From Nocardioides xinjiangensis (lineage in GTDB: Bacteria > Actinomycetota > Actinomycetes > Propionibacteriales > Nocardioidaceae): a stretch of 64,000 nucleotides of DNA. Below the pieces are notes generated by a model. That model was given only the letters and a program-made list of their open reading frames with translations. It had not been told where the DNA came from and ran no database searches. Made by a program: the position numbers and the translations under genes. Positions 1 through 8,533 of this stretch are shown one piece after another; positions within the stretch are counted from its first letter, which is position 1; the number at the start of each line of letters is the position of its first letter. Location of the stretch: positions 1-64,000 of the forward strand of contig NZ_JAFMSY010000005.1 of assembly GCF_017916455.1 (NCBI RefSeq), in the 5' to 3' direction.

Positions 1-236
1 AGCGGGCAGCCGTCGCCGGCGATGGGCTCCTCGTGCTCGCACGACGGCACGGTGAACGTCGCGGCGGAGTGGATCGACTCCGGCGGGTGCAGGTCGGCCC
101 ACCGGGCCGCGAGGTCGAGCTGCCGAGCCGCAGCGGCGTTCTCCGCCACACGCGCCTCACGCGCCGCGAACAGCAGCTCGAAAGCGGTGAGGTCCTCCAC
201 GGCACCTGCGTCCGCGTCAGCCACTGGCCCGATCAT
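1..236 (-). CDS. DUF222/HNH endonuclease-like protein, N-terminal part (cut by window edge)
   Basis: Only the first 78 codons are present; the gene runs off the left edge. The reading begins MIGPVADADAGAVEDLTAFE and continues with a helical stretch (ELLFAAREARVAENAAAARQ) and LDLAARWADLHPPESIHSAA. This opening resembles the DUF222-domain HNH endonuclease signature proteins (13E12 repeat type) that are present in many copies in Nocardioides genomes; that is recalled family knowledge. The HNH motif itself would lie outside the window, so nuclease identity is inferred. The ATG sits 7 nt after a TAGAAT hexamer on the minus strand, which suggests a leaderless transcript. Confidence 0.6.
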   Translation of the reverse strand, partial: MIGPVADADAGAVEDLTAFELLFAAREARVAENAAAARQLDLAARWADLHPPESIHSAATFTVPSCEHEEPIAGDGCP

Positions 237-243
237 GTGTTCG

Positions 244-249
244 ATTCTA
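244..249 (-). promoter_or_regulatory. -10 hexamer of a probably leaderless promoter (HNH gene)
   Basis: TAGAAT on the minus strand, separated by 7 nt from the ATG at 236. A TANNNT element at this distance places transcription start at or next to the A of the start codon. Confidence 0.55.
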
Positions 250-551
250 GGCGCCGCCACCGACAGCGGCCATGGGTTGAACGACGCTGTGGATAGTGCT
301 GCCCGACCGGAAGCCTTGGCGGGGAGACCACCTCGTCTACGACACGCACGCCGCGGCCCGGGGTGCGCGCCCGCCTCGTGCGCGCACCCCGTCCCGCGAG
401 GGCGGTCGCCCTCAGCGCACCCCCACGGACGACCGGCGGCGGGCTGCGACGACCGGGAGGCCCACGCGGCGCACCCACCCTCGCGCGTGCTCACCCACGC
501 CGACCGCCCCACACCCACGACCACCAGCACAACCACGACCGAACCTGCCTC

Positions 552-557
552 TAGGGT
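552..557 (+). promoter_or_regulatory. -10 hexamer of a leaderless promoter (App1-like gene)
   Basis: TAGGGT followed by 6 nt and then ATG at 564; no Shine-Dalgarno sequence precedes the start. Confidence 0.6.
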
Positions 558-563
558 GACCGC

Positions 564-1595
564 ATGGGAGCCCGTCGGTGGATCGTGGCGGCGGAGAACG
601 CCTGGGACAGCGCCAGGGCGCGGCGCGGGGCGTCCCGCACTCCGGCCCACTTCCGCATCGAGTCCTACGGCGGGCACGGGACGAGCGCCGGCGTCGTCGT
701 ACGCGGTCGGGTGGTGGACGACCCTCCGCTGTCCAGCGCCGTGGAGGGGGAGGGCGTGCGTGCCGCGGTCGGGCGCTCGGTCCGCGCCTTCCTCACCGAC
801 GAGCTGCCGGGCGTGCCGCTGCGGGTCAGGGTGGGCGACGCGGAGGCGGCGGCGGTGTCCGACGGCGAGGGCTACTTCCGCGTGCGGCTCGAGCCCGGGC
901 TGCTGGCCGGACCGTGGGCGACGGCGACGGTCGAGCTCGACGGGGTCCACCGCGGGCTCACGGAGCCGCACACGACCGAATCCCAGGTCCGCGTCCCGTC
1001 GCAGGAGGCCGCGTTCGGCGTGATCTCCGACGTGGACGACACGATCCTGGAGACCGGGGTGCAGCGGATCGGCCGGATGCTGCTGCACACCTTCACCGGG
1101 TCCGCGCTCACGCGCACGCCGTTCCCGGGCGTCGTCGAGCTCTACCGCGACCTGGCGCGCGGCGACACCAACCCGGTCTTCTACGTGTCCTCCAGCCCGT
1201 GGAACCTGCACGCGTTCCTCGACGCATTCCTGCTGCACCGCGGCTTCCCGCTCGGGCCGGTCCTCCTGCGCGACCTGCTGGGCACCACCGAGGGCCGGGA
1301 GGAGAAGCACGACCGGATCCGGGAGGTCATGCAGCTGCACCCGGACCTGCCGTTCGTGCTCGTCGGCGACTCGGGGGAGCGCGACCCCGAGATCTACGCC
1401 GACATCGTGCGCGAGCACCCGGGTCGGGTGCTCGCGGTGTACATCCGAGAGACCCGGCTGGACCCCGGTGACGGACGCGTCGAGGCGGTCTCCGACGCCT
1501 GGGACCACGACGTGCCGTTCGTCCTGGCCGCCGACAGCGACGCCGTACGCCGTCACGCGGAGTCGATCGGCCTCATCGCCACCGCCGGCGGCTGA
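564..1595 (+). CDS. App1-family (DUF2183) phosphatase domain protein
   Basis: A 343-residue protein with the HAD-like catalytic signature of the App1/DUF2183 family. DVDDT (residues 156-160) carries the nucleophile aspartates, followed by a conserved block with FYVSSSPWNLH and later VLVGDSGERDPEIY, which matches the family's metal-binding end motif. The N-terminal 150 residues form a beta-rich region, as in bacterial relatives. Yeast App1p is a Mg-dependent phosphatidate phosphatase; whether the bacterial protein acts on phosphatidate is not known from sequence. No signal peptide or membrane segment is seen, so it is probably cytoplasmic. The ATG is preceded only by a TAGGGT -10 element, suggesting a leaderless message. 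It stands alone on its strand, with the hydrolase gene starting 106 nt downstream. Confidence 0.85.
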   Translation: MGARRWIVAAENAWDSARARRGASRTPAHFRIESYGGHGTSAGVVVRGRVVDDPPLSSAVEGEGVRAAVGRSVRAFLTDELPGVPLRVRVGDAEAAAVSDGEGYFRVRLEPGLLAGPWATATVELDGVHRGLTEPHTTESQVRVPSQEAAFGVISDVDDTILETGVQRIGRMLLHTFTGSALTRTPFPGVVELYRDLARGDTNPVFYVSSSPWNLHAFLDAFLLHRGFPLGPVLLRDLLGTTEGREEKHDRIREVMQLHPDLPFVLVGDSGERDPEIYADIVREHPGRVLAVYIRETRLDPGDGRVEAVSDAWDHDVPFVLAADSDAVRRHAESIGLIATAGG

Positions 1596-1701
1596 GGACG
1601 CGGCCCGGCGCCCCGTCGCAGTACTGAACTGCGTCAATTTGGGTACGAGCAGGTCCGGTTGAGAGCACGGCCGGTCGGCACGCAACCCAGAGGAGGCCGC
1701 C

Positions 1702-2634
1702 GTGCGCCACCCCGACCGATCCCTGGTCGTCGACGTCGACGGCCCCGTGCGGGTCGCCGACCTCGGGGGGCCGTCCGACGCCCCCGTGGTCCTGTGCGTC
1801 CACGGCCTGGCCGGGTCCGCCGAGAGCTGGCGGCCGCTCGCATCCGCGTCGGACGGCTCCCACCGCGTGCTGGCGATCGACCTGCCCGGGCACGGCCGGT
1901 CGCCGTCGGCGGGGCGATCGCTCGCCGTGCCCGACTCGGCGCGCCTCGTCGCGTCCGTCGTCGACCAGCTCGGGGTGGGCCCGGTGGTCCTGGCGGGCCA
2001 CTCCATGGGTGCCGCGGTGTCGGCGCTCGCCGCCGAGATGGCGCCGGACCTGGTGGAGCGGCTGCTGCTGCTCGCCCCGCCGGTCCCGCGCGTCGGCCTG
2101 CCGGAGGTGAGCATGTCCCTCCTCCCGCACGTCGCGCTGTGCCTCTGGCCCAAGGTCGGGCTGGCCGCGCTGCGCCGCCAGGCCAGCCGGCGGACCCTCG
2201 AGGAGCACGTCCGCGAGGGGCTGCGCTTGACGTGCGCCTCGCTGGAAGACCTCGACGACCTGGTGGTCGCGCTGGCCGCGGACCTGCAGGCGGCGTACGA
2301 CGAGGGGGAGGACCCGCTGGCCACCTTCGTCCGCGCGGCCCGCTCCGTCGGCCTCCTCGTGGCGGGCGGTCGGCGCTACCGCGAGGCCCTGGAGGGGCTC
2401 CGCACCCCCGCGACCGTGGTGCAGGGCGCCCTCGACCGGGTCCTGAAGCCGTCGGGACTGGACGACCTCGTCCGCCTGCAGCCCACCTGGCGCACCCACC
2501 TCCTCGACGACGTCGGCCACTCCCCGCACCTCGAGGCCCCCGTCCGCGTGGCGAGCCTCATGCGCGCGCCGGCCCCGGTGACGGCCGCGCCGACCCACGG
2601 AGGGGTGGTCGCGGAGACAGCCGGTCAGGTCTAG
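1702..2634 (+). CDS. Alpha/beta hydrolase
   Basis: A 310-residue alpha/beta-hydrolase-fold protein. It shows the oxyanion-hole region VLCVHGLAGSAESW (about 30-43), the nucleophile elbow GHSMG with Ser101, an acid candidate in QGALDRVLKP, and the catalytic histidine in DDVGHSPHLEAP near the C-terminus. The substrate cannot be read from the sequence; the family includes esterases, haloperoxidase-like enzymes and C-C hydrolases. The GTG start is chosen because AGGAGG lies at a normal distance upstream, at about 1690. The symporter gene begins 46 nt after its stop, on the same strand, but a hexamer TAGGTT near 2632 may give that gene its own promoter. No signal peptide. Confidence 0.85.
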   Translation: MRHPDRSLVVDVDGPVRVADLGGPSDAPVVLCVHGLAGSAESWRPLASASDGSHRVLAIDLPGHGRSPSAGRSLAVPDSARLVASVVDQLGVGPVVLAGHSMGAAVSALAAEMAPDLVERLLLLAPPVPRVGLPEVSMSLLPHVALCLWPKVGLAALRRQASRRTLEEHVREGLRLTCASLEDLDDLVVALAADLQAAYDEGEDPLATFVRAARSVGLLVAGGRRYREALEGLRTPATVVQGALDRVLKPSGLDDLVRLQPTWRTHLLDDVGHSPHLEAPVRVASLMRAPAPVTAAPTHGGVVAETAGQV

Positions 2635-2680
2635 GTTGACGGGTGGCCCGCCCCGGCTCACCAACTCTGGGAGGTAACCC

Positions 2681-4393
2681 GTGTCCGACACCTTGATCGA
2701 CGCGAACTGGCTCGACTACCTGCTGGTCGCGATCTACTTCGCCTTCGTCCTCGGCATCGGCGTGATGGCAAGGCGATCGGTGTCGGACTCGATCGACTTC
2801 TTCCTCTCCGGCCGCTCCCTCCCGGCCTGGGTCACGGGGCTGGCCTTCATCTCCGCCAACCTCGGCGCCGTCGAGATCATGGGCATGTCGGCCAACGGCG
2901 CCCAGCTCGGCATGCCGACCTTCCACTACTTCTGGGTCGGCGCGGTCCCGGCGATGCTGTTCCTCGGCGTCGTGATGATGCCGTTCTACTACGGCTCCAA
3001 GGTGCGGTCGGTGCCGGAGTTCATGTTCCGCCGGTTCGGCACCGGGGCGCACCTCGTCAACGCGATCAGCTTCGCCGTGGCCCAGCTGCTCATCGCCGGC
3101 GTCAACCTCGCGCTGCTGGCTGGGATCGTCCGCGCCCTGCTGGGCTGGCCGATCTGGGTCGCGCTGATCGTGGCGGGCGCGGTCGTGCTGTCCTACATCA
3201 CCCTCGGCGGACTGAGCGCGGCGATCTACAACGAGGTCCTGCAGTTCTTCGTGATCGTGGCGTCGCTGCTGCCGCTGACCCTCATCGGCCTGCACCGCGT
3301 CGGCGGCTGGGACGGCCTCACCGACAAGATCAACGCCGCCTCGGACGGCGCGGCGTCCGCCTCGGACGCGCCACCAGCGACGCAGCAGCTGAACGCCTGG
3401 CCGGGCGAGGCGCTCTCCGGCTTCGACTCGCCGCTCCTGTCGGTGATCGGGATCGTCTTCGGTCTCGGCTTCGTGCTGTCCTTCGGCTACTGGACCACCA
3501 ACTTCGTCGAGGTGCAGCGGGCGATGGCGTCCGACTCGATCTCCGCGGCCCGGAAGACGCCGATCATCGGCGCCTTCCCCAAGATGTTCGTGCCGTTCAT
3601 CGTGATCGTGCCCGGCATGATCTCCGCCGTCCTGGTGCAGGAGATGATCGACCTCAAGAACGGCGGCAGTCCCGAGGGCGGCGCCTCGGGCGAGGGCGTG
3701 GCCTACAACGACGCCCTGCTGCTCCTCATGCGCGACGTCCTGCCCAACGGTCTGCTGGGCCTCGCAATCGCCGGCCTCCTCGCCGCGTTCATGGCCGGCA
3801 TGGCGGCCAACATCTCCGCCTTCAACACCGTTTTCTCCTACGACCTGTGGCAGCGCTACATCCGCAAGGACCACTCCGACGACTACTACCTGCGGATCGG
3901 GCGCCTGGCCACCGTCGGCGCCACCGTCATCGCCATCTTCACCGCGCAGATCGCCCTCGGCTACGACAACGTCATGAACTACCTCCAGACGCTGTTCGGG
4001 TTCTTCAACGCGCCGCTGTTCGCGACGTTCATCCTCGGCATGTTCTGGAAGCGGATGACCCCCACAGCCGGCTGGGTGGGACTGGTGGCCGGCACGCTGT
4101 CGGCGATCGCGGTCGACCGCCTGGCGGCGGCCGGGCTCTTCGAGCTGTCCGGCCAGGGGGTGGCGTTCCTCGCAGCGTCGGTCGCCTTCGTGGTCGACAT
4201 CGTGCTCAGCATCGTGGTGTCCCTGGTGACGAAGCCGAAGCCGGCGTCCGAGCTGCGGGGCCTGGTCTACTCGGAGACCCCGCGCGAGGACCGCACCGAT
4301 CCCAACGAGGCGTCGATGCCGTGGTACCAGCGCACGGCGCCGCTCGCCGGCATCGCCCTCGCGATCGTCATCGTCCTCAACTTCGCCTTCTGA
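2681..4393 (+). CDS. Sodium:solute symporter (SSS family)
   Basis: A 570-residue polytopic membrane protein with about 13 hydrophobic segments and typical SSS sequence: WLDYLLVAIYFAFVLGIGV at the first helix, then FFLSGRSLPAWVTGLAFIS and GAVEIMGMSANGAQLGMPTF, the helix 1-3 region that builds the Na+ and substrate sites in vSGLT-like transporters. The later part has a long cytoplasmic loop around residues 330-345 and a C-terminal helix. Family members couple Na+ entry to sugar, amino acid or organic acid uptake; this copy looks most like the sugar branch, but the substrate is an inference. The GTG start has GGGAGGT at 2669-2675. A small two-helix protein is encoded 26 nt downstream and is probably co-transcribed. 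Confidence 0.88.
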   Translation: MSDTLIDANWLDYLLVAIYFAFVLGIGVMARRSVSDSIDFFLSGRSLPAWVTGLAFISANLGAVEIMGMSANGAQLGMPTFHYFWVGAVPAMLFLGVVMMPFYYGSKVRSVPEFMFRRFGTGAHLVNAISFAVAQLLIAGVNLALLAGIVRALLGWPIWVALIVAGAVVLSYITLGGLSAAIYNEVLQFFVIVASLLPLTLIGLHRVGGWDGLTDKINAASDGAASASDAPPATQQLNAWPGEALSGFDSPLLSVIGIVFGLGFVLSFGYWTTNFVEVQRAMASDSISAARKTPIIGAFPKMFVPFIVIVPGMISAVLVQEMIDLKNGGSPEGGASGEGVAYNDALLLLMRDVLPNGLLGLAIAGLLAAFMAGMAANISAFNTVFSYDLWQRYIRKDHSDDYYLRIGRLATVGATVIAIFTAQIALGYDNVMNYLQTLFGFFNAPLFATFILGMFWKRMTPTAGWVGLVAGTLSAIAVDRLAAAGLFELSGQGVAFLAASVAFVVDIVLSIVVSLVTKPKPASELRGLVYSETPREDRTDPNEASMPWYQRTAPLAGIALAIVIVLNFAF

Positions 4394-4419
4394 CCTACCA
4401 CCAAGGGAGAGGGGCCACC

Positions 4420-4740
4420 ATGTCCCACACGACCGAGTCCGACGAGACGACCGGCAAGCCCCACAAGGCCGGCCTCTTCGACATCCGCAACATCATCGGC
4501 GTCCTGATGGGCCTGTACGGCGTGATCCTGGCGCTGGCCGGTCTCCTCGGGGAGCACGAGCCGGACAAGACCGGCGGGGTCAACGCGAACCTCTGGACGG
4601 GCCTCGGGCTGCTCGCGGTGGGTGCGTGCTTCCTGCTGTGGGCGAAGCTGCGCCCCATCGTCGTGCCCGCCAACGTCGACGCCCCGGACGACGACCCGAC
4701 CCGCCCGGCGCCTCGGCGCCGGCGTCCCTCCGCTCACTGA
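4420..4740 (+). CDS. Small two-helix membrane protein, probable partner of the symporter
   Basis: A 106-residue protein (MSHTTESDETTGKPHKAGLF...) with two hydrophobic segments, NIIGVLMGLYGVILALAGLL (about 26-45) and NLWTGLGLLAVGACFLLWAKL, and a charged, proline/arginine-rich tail. The ATG is preceded by AAGGGAGAGG at a normal distance. It follows the SSS symporter by 26 nt and precedes a strong terminator hairpin, so the two genes form a short operon. I do not recognise a named family. The arrangement suggests a subunit or modulator of the symporter, but no motif proves this. Confidence 0.8.
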   Translation: MSHTTESDETTGKPHKAGLFDIRNIIGVLMGLYGVILALAGLLGEHEPDKTGGVNANLWTGLGLLAVGACFLLWAKLRPIVVPANVDAPDDDPTRPAPRRRRPSAH

Positions 4741-4750
4741 CCCGGACGCG

Positions 4751-4785
4751 ACGAGGCCCCGCGTCCGTGGGACGCGGGGCCTCGT
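4751..4785. terminator. Perfect 16-bp hairpin terminator
   Basis: The arms 4751-4766 (ACGAGGCCCCGCGTCC) and 4770-4785 are perfectly complementary around a 3-nt loop (GTG). It lies between the stop of the symporter operon and the convergent GlsB-like gene, so it can serve both directions. No long U-tract follows, as is usual in actinobacteria. Confidence 0.75.
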
Positions 4786-4808
4786 GCGTGGTGCGTGGTG
4801 CGGTCGCC

Positions 4809-5093
4809 TCAGATGCGCGAACGGCTCCCGGTGTTGCGCCCCGTGACGGTCGAGGCGATCACGACGAGGACGGCCGCGGTCAGGACCGCGACGATCCATC
4901 GGACCCAGTCGACGCCGCGCGAGCCGTCGCCGCCGAACAGCGAGTAGATCCAGTAGCCCAGCAGCACGCCGCCGATGCCGCACAGGATCGTGAGCCAGAT
5001 GGGGATGTTGTCCTTGTCGCCCGGAGCCACGAACTTCCCGAGCAGGCCGATGATTGCTCCGACGATGATGAGCACGATGAGATCTACGATCAC
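4809..5093 (-). CDS. GlsB/YeaQ/YmgE-type small membrane protein
   Basis: About 94 residues with three hydrophobic segments and the glycine-rich pattern of the transglycosylase-associated (GlsB/YeaQ/YmgE) family: LIVLIIVGAIIGLLGKF, then PGDKDNIPIWLTILCGIGG (the family hallmark region) and a third helix before a basic tail. Proteins of this family are general-stress-linked inner membrane proteins of unknown molecular role. Two GTG codons could start it: 5102 or 5093. The second is preferred because GGAAAGG lies about 9 nt upstream; the first has almost no spacing. It is convergent with the symporter operon and separated from it by a terminator hairpin. Confidence 0.8.
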   Translation of the reverse strand: MIVDLIVLIIVGAIIGLLGKFVAPGDKDNIPIWLTILCGIGGVLLGYWIYSLFGGDGSRGVDWVRWIVAVLTAAVLVVIASTVTGRNTGSRSRI

Positions 5094-5287
5094 GTGGATC
5101 ACCCTTTCCTTTGCCACAAGCTCGTGACTGGAGTGCCGGCGTCGACCGCCGGCCTCCCATCCGTTCCCCGTCCGCGGCCGCGGTATTCGTCGCGCCACCC
5201 GGAAGCAGGGGCGTCCCACCTCCGCGGGGTCGGCCGGCGGACCGACGCGGTGCGGCGGTCCGTCGCGAGGACACCCGGTCTCGGTGG

Positions 5288-6439
5288 TCAGACGGCGGTC
5301 AGCTCGGTGCGCTCCGCGGCCAGCAGGACGGCCCCGACGAGGGAGGCCCGCTCGCCGAGCTCCGACGCCTGCACGGGCGTGGCCGCCACGGCGTCGAGCG
5401 CGTGGCGGCGCAGGCCGATGCGGGCCGACTCGAGCAGCAGCTCGCCGGCGCGGGCCATGTCGCCGCCGACCACGACCAGCCCGGGGTTGAGCAGGTTGAC
5501 CACGCTCGCCAGCGCCCAGCCGAGGTGCAGCCCGGCGTCCTCGAGCGCGCGCACCGCGGAGACGTTGCCCTCGCGCGCCGCGGCCACGATCTCGTCGACG
5601 CCCGCCCCCGGGAGCTGGGTGGTCATCATCGCCTGGAGCGCGCCGGTGGACGTGTAGGCCTCGAGGCAGCCGCGGCTGCCGCACCGGCACACCGGCCCCG
5701 ACTCGTCGAGGGTCAGGTGGCCGATCTCGCCGGCGGTGCCGCCGCTGCCGTGGAAGAGCCGGTCCTCCAGCACGATGCCGGCGCCGACGCCGGAGGACAC
5801 CTTCACGAAGACGGAGTTGGCGTGCCCCCGCGCCACGCCCTGGCGGTGCTCGGCGAGCGCGCCGAGGTTGGCGTCGTTCTCGGCGTGCACCTCGAGGCCG
5901 AACCGGTCGCGCGCCGCGTCGAGGGCGTTCACCCCCACCCAGCCCGGCAGGATCGCCGAGCTGCGCACCACGCCGTCGGTCATCGGCGCGGGCAGGCCCA
6001 TGCCGAGGCAGCGCAGCGTGGTCGCGTCCACGGAGGCGTCGGCCAGCACCTCGTCGAGCAGGCGCGCGGCGGCGTCGAGGCCCGCGTGGCTGGGGTGGCC
6101 CGAGTCCAACGGCGTACGCCGCTCGGCGAGCAGGCTGCCGGTGAGGTCGCCCAGGGCCACCGAGACGTGGCTGTGGCCGAAGTCCACGCCCGCCACGACC
6201 CCGGCGGACGGCGCCAGGACGACGGTCGTGCCCCGCCGGCCGGCGCCGGGCTCGGTCGACACCAGCCCCGCGGCCGACAGCTCGCGCACGATGCTGGAGA
6301 CCGTCGCCGGGGCGAGCCCGGTCTGTCGCGCGAGGTCGGCCTGGGTCACCCGGTCACCCGAGCGCAGGACGTCGACGACGCGCTGCTGGTTGGCCGACCG
6401 CAGCGACGCGGTCGTCCCGGGGGAGCCGGTGACGGACAT
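5288..6439 (-). CDS. ROK-family transcriptional repressor (XylR/NagC type)
   Basis: A 383-residue regulator. The N-terminal winged helix-turn-helix (about 14-70: NQQRVVDVLRSGDRVTQADL, then ATVSSIVRELSAAGLV) is followed by a ROK sugar-kinase-like domain with GVDFGHSHVSVALGD (phosphate-binding loop, about 88-102), ENDANLGALAEH, GEIGHL, and the zinc motif CRCGSRGCLE. In this family the sugar or sugar-phosphate binds the ROK domain and releases DNA. It is transcribed divergently from the sugar ABC operon starting at 6609, so it is very probably that operon's repressor. The inducer is unknown; the downstream transporter resembles the xylose/multiple-sugar XylFGH type. The ATG start gives the full HTH. 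Confidence 0.9.
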   Translation of the reverse strand: MSVTGSPGTTASLRSANQQRVVDVLRSGDRVTQADLARQTGLAPATVSSIVRELSAAGLVSTEPGAGRRGTTVVLAPSAGVVAGVDFGHSHVSVALGDLTGSLLAERRTPLDSGHPSHAGLDAAARLLDEVLADASVDATTLRCLGMGLPAPMTDGVVRSSAILPGWVGVNALDAARDRFGLEVHAENDANLGALAEHRQGVARGHANSVFVKVSSGVGAGIVLEDRLFHGSGGTAGEIGHLTLDESGPVCRCGSRGCLEAYTSTGALQAMMTTQLPGAGVDEIVAAAREGNVSAVRALEDAGLHLGWALASVVNLLNPGLVVVGGDMARAGELLLESARIGLRRHALDAVAATPVQASELGERASLVGAVLLAAERTELTAV

Positions 6440-6608
6440 GGCGCAAGCGTGGGGGACGCAGCCTTAATCGTCAAGACACACACACAAGATCCGCTTCCGT
6501 CACGGTTTGGACAGTTTTGCGTTCGACTCTTGACGACAAGTGGTGATGGTCACCACACTCGTCACGAACCCACGGGCTCGTCGCGAGCCATCACCACCAG
6601 GAGAACCC
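6440..6608. promoter_or_regulatory. Divergent promoter region with candidate ROK operators
   Basis: This is the 169-bp space between the repressor and the transporter operon. Two symmetric elements are visible: a perfect inverted repeat GTGGTGA-TGG-TCACCAC at 6540-6556, and widely spaced arms CGTCAAGA (6469-6476) and TCTTGACG (6528-6535), the latter overlapping a TTGACG -35-like hexamer at 6530-6535. AGGAG at 6598-6602 is the ribosome-binding site of the binding-protein gene and supports its ATG at 6609. Binding by the ROK protein is inferred from position. Confidence 0.55.
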
Positions 6609-7712
6609 ATGTCACGAACCCACCGCGTCGCCGGAATCGGCGCCGCGATCTTGATCGGTGCGCTGAGCTTGACCGCGTGTGGCGCCAACGAGGCCCAGAG
6701 CGGCGGCGGTGACAGCGCCGACGGCGGCGGGGACAGCAAGGTCATCGCCCTGCTGCTGCCGGAGTCGAAGACCACCCGCTACGAGGCCTTCGACCGCCCG
6801 CTGTTCGAGGACAAGGTCGCCGAGCTGTGCGACGACTGCGAGGTCGTCTACTACAACGCCGACCAGGACGAGTCCAAGCAGACCCAGCAGGTCGACACCG
6901 CGATCTCCGAGGGCGCGAGCGTCGTCGTCCTCGACCCGGTCAACGGTGCCGGCGCGGGCGGCATGGTCCAGTCCGCCCAGGACTCCGGCGCGAAGGTGGT
7001 CGCCTACGACCGCTTCATCGCCGAGGCCGACTACTACATGTCCTTCGACAACGAGACCGTCGGCAAGATGCAGGCCGAGGCGCTCGTCGAGGCGATGGGC
7101 GACAAGGGCAACATCCTGATGCTCAACGGCGCCCCCAGCGACCCCAACGCCGCGCAGTTCAAGGCCGGCGCGCACAGCGTCCTGGACTCGTCCGGGGTGA
7201 AGATCCTCGAGGAGTACGACAACCCCGACTGGAGCCCCGAGAACGCCCAGAACTGGACCACCGACCAGCTGAGCAAGTACGACCCCTCGGAGATCCAGGG
7301 CGTCTACGCCGCCAACGACGGCCAGGCCGGCGGCGTCGTCGCCGCGCTGACCGGTGCCGGCGTCGCCGCCGACGAGCTGCCCCCGATCACCGGCCAGGAC
7401 GCCGAGGTCGCCGCGATCCAGCGGATCCTCGCCGGCGAGCAGGCGATGACGATCTACAAGCCCATCCCGATCGAGGCCGAGACCGCCGCCGAGGTGGCCG
7501 TCGCCCTCGCGAACGGCGACGAGGTGCCCACCACGAGTGAGTCCGGCGTCGAGCAGAGCGAGTACGAGGGCGTCACCTCCTACATCTTCGACCCGATCGT
7601 CGTCACGCAGGACAACGTCGCCGACACGGTGATCGCCGACGGCTTCTACAGCGCCGACGACATCTGCACCGGCGAGTACGCCGAGGCGTGCGAGGCGGCT
7701 GGCATCTCCTGA
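6609..7712 (+). CDS. Sugar ABC transporter substrate-binding lipoprotein (XylF/ChvE-like)
   Basis: A 367-residue periplasmic-binding protein of the type I fold. A lipoprotein signal peptide ends with LTAC and the modified cysteine would be Cys24; a Gly/Ser/Asp linker follows. The mature part reads KVIALLLPESKTTRYEAFDR, a Cys pair (LCDDCEVVYYNADQD), VVVLDPVNGAGAGGMV, VVAYDRFIAEADYYMSFDNE and NILMLNGAPSDPNAAQF, which match the XylF/ChvE group that binds xylose and other aldoses. It would hand the sugar to the permease encoded two genes on. The start at 6609 is preferred over an in-frame ATG further upstream because of AGGAG at 6598-6602 and because it gives a proper signal peptide. Its stop overlaps the ATPase start (TGATG). 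Confidence 0.9.
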   Translation: MSRTHRVAGIGAAILIGALSLTACGANEAQSGGGDSADGGGDSKVIALLLPESKTTRYEAFDRPLFEDKVAELCDDCEVVYYNADQDESKQTQQVDTAISEGASVVVLDPVNGAGAGGMVQSAQDSGAKVVAYDRFIAEADYYMSFDNETVGKMQAEALVEAMGDKGNILMLNGAPSDPNAAQFKAGAHSVLDSSGVKILEEYDNPDWSPENAQNWTTDQLSKYDPSEIQGVYAANDGQAGGVVAALTGAGVAADELPPITGQDAEVAAIQRILAGEQAMTIYKPIPIEAETAAEVAVALANGDEVPTTSESGVEQSEYEGVTSYIFDPIVVTQDNVADTVIADGFYSADDICTGEYAEACEAAGIS

Positions 7713-8533
7713 TGTCGGACACCTCCACCTCGACTCCCGAGTCGACGGTGCCGGTCGGGGACGCGGTGCTGTCCCTGACCGGCATCTCCAAGCGGTTCGG
7801 AGCCGTCCAGGCCCTCTCGGACGTGCACATGCACGTCCGAGCGGGCGAGGTCGTCGCCCTCGTGGGCGACAACGGCGCCGGCAAGTCCACCCTCGTCAAG
7901 GTCATCTCGGGCGTGTACCAGCCCGACGCCGGCGACATCACGTTCGCCGGCCGCAAGGTGACAGTGGGTGGTCCCTCCGAGGCCCAGGCCCTCGGCATCG
8001 CCACGGTCTTCCAGGACCTGGCCCTCTGCGACAACCTCGACGTCGTCGCGAACCTCTTCCTCGGCCGCGAGGAGTCGACCGGTCCGTTCATCAACGAGGT
8101 CGAGATGGAGAAGGAGTCGTGGCGCCTGCTGCGGACCCTCTCCGCCAAGATCCCGTCGGTGCGGATCCCGATCGCCTCGCTGTCGGGCGGGCAGCGCCAG
8201 ACCGTCGCCATCGCGCGCAGCCTGGTCGGCAAGCCGAAGGTCGTCATGCTCGACGAGCCGACCGCCGCGCTGGGCGTCGCCCAGACCGCGGAGGTGCTCA
8301 ACCTCATCGAGCGGCTGCGTGAGACCGGCCTCGGCGTCATCCTGATCAGCCACAACATGGCCGACGTGCAGGCCGTCGCCGACCGCATCGTGGTGATGCG
8401 GCTGGGCCGCAACGCCGCGGAGTTCCGCGTCGAGGACGTGACCACCGAGCAGCTGGTGGCCGCCATCACCGGTGCGTCGGACAACGTGGTGGCCTCGCGT
8501 GCCGCCCGTCGGGACGGAGGAAGCCATGACTGA
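7712..8533 (+). CDS. Sugar ABC transporter ATP-binding protein (single NBD)
   Basis: A 273-residue ATPase with all ABC motifs: Walker A GDNGAGKST, Q-loop VFQDLALCDNLDV, signature LSGGQRQTVAIARSL, Walker B VVMLDEPTAALG, and H-loop ISHNMADV. It has one nucleotide-binding domain, unlike the double-domain XylG/RbsA proteins of enterobacteria, so it would act as a homodimer. The short N-terminal extension (about 18 residues) is Thr/Ser rich. ATG overlaps the stop of the binding-protein gene by one base, and its own end overlaps the permease start by 8 bases, so the three are translationally coupled. Confidence 0.92.
   Translation: MSDTSTSTPESTVPVGDAVLSLTGISKRFGAVQALSDVHMHVRAGEVVALVGDNGAGKSTLVKVISGVYQPDAGDITFAGRKVTVGGPSEAQALGIATVFQDLALCDNLDVVANLFLGREESTGPFINEVEMEKESWRLLRTLSAKIPSVRIPIASLSGGQRQTVAIARSLVGKPKVVMLDEPTAALGVAQTAEVLNLIERLRETGLGVILISHNMADVQAVADRIVVMRLGRNAAEFRVEDVTTEQLVAAITGASDNVVASRAARRDGGSHD

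Larger units (their letters stand above)
237..563. other. Intergenic region between divergent genes, two promoters and otherwise nothing recognised
   Basis: This 327-bp stretch separates the HNH-type gene from the App1-like gene. It holds the minus-strand hexamer TAGAAT (244-249) and the plus-strand hexamer TAGGGT (552-557). The part from about 480 to 545 is low-complexity, C/A-rich sequence. Open frames across it have no recognisable protein character. Confidence 0.6.

Noticed and set aside
238..250. T-loop-like sequence GTTCGATTC as part of a tRNA
   Set aside because: No acceptor, D or anticodon stems can be formed around it; it is the promoter region of the HNH-type gene.
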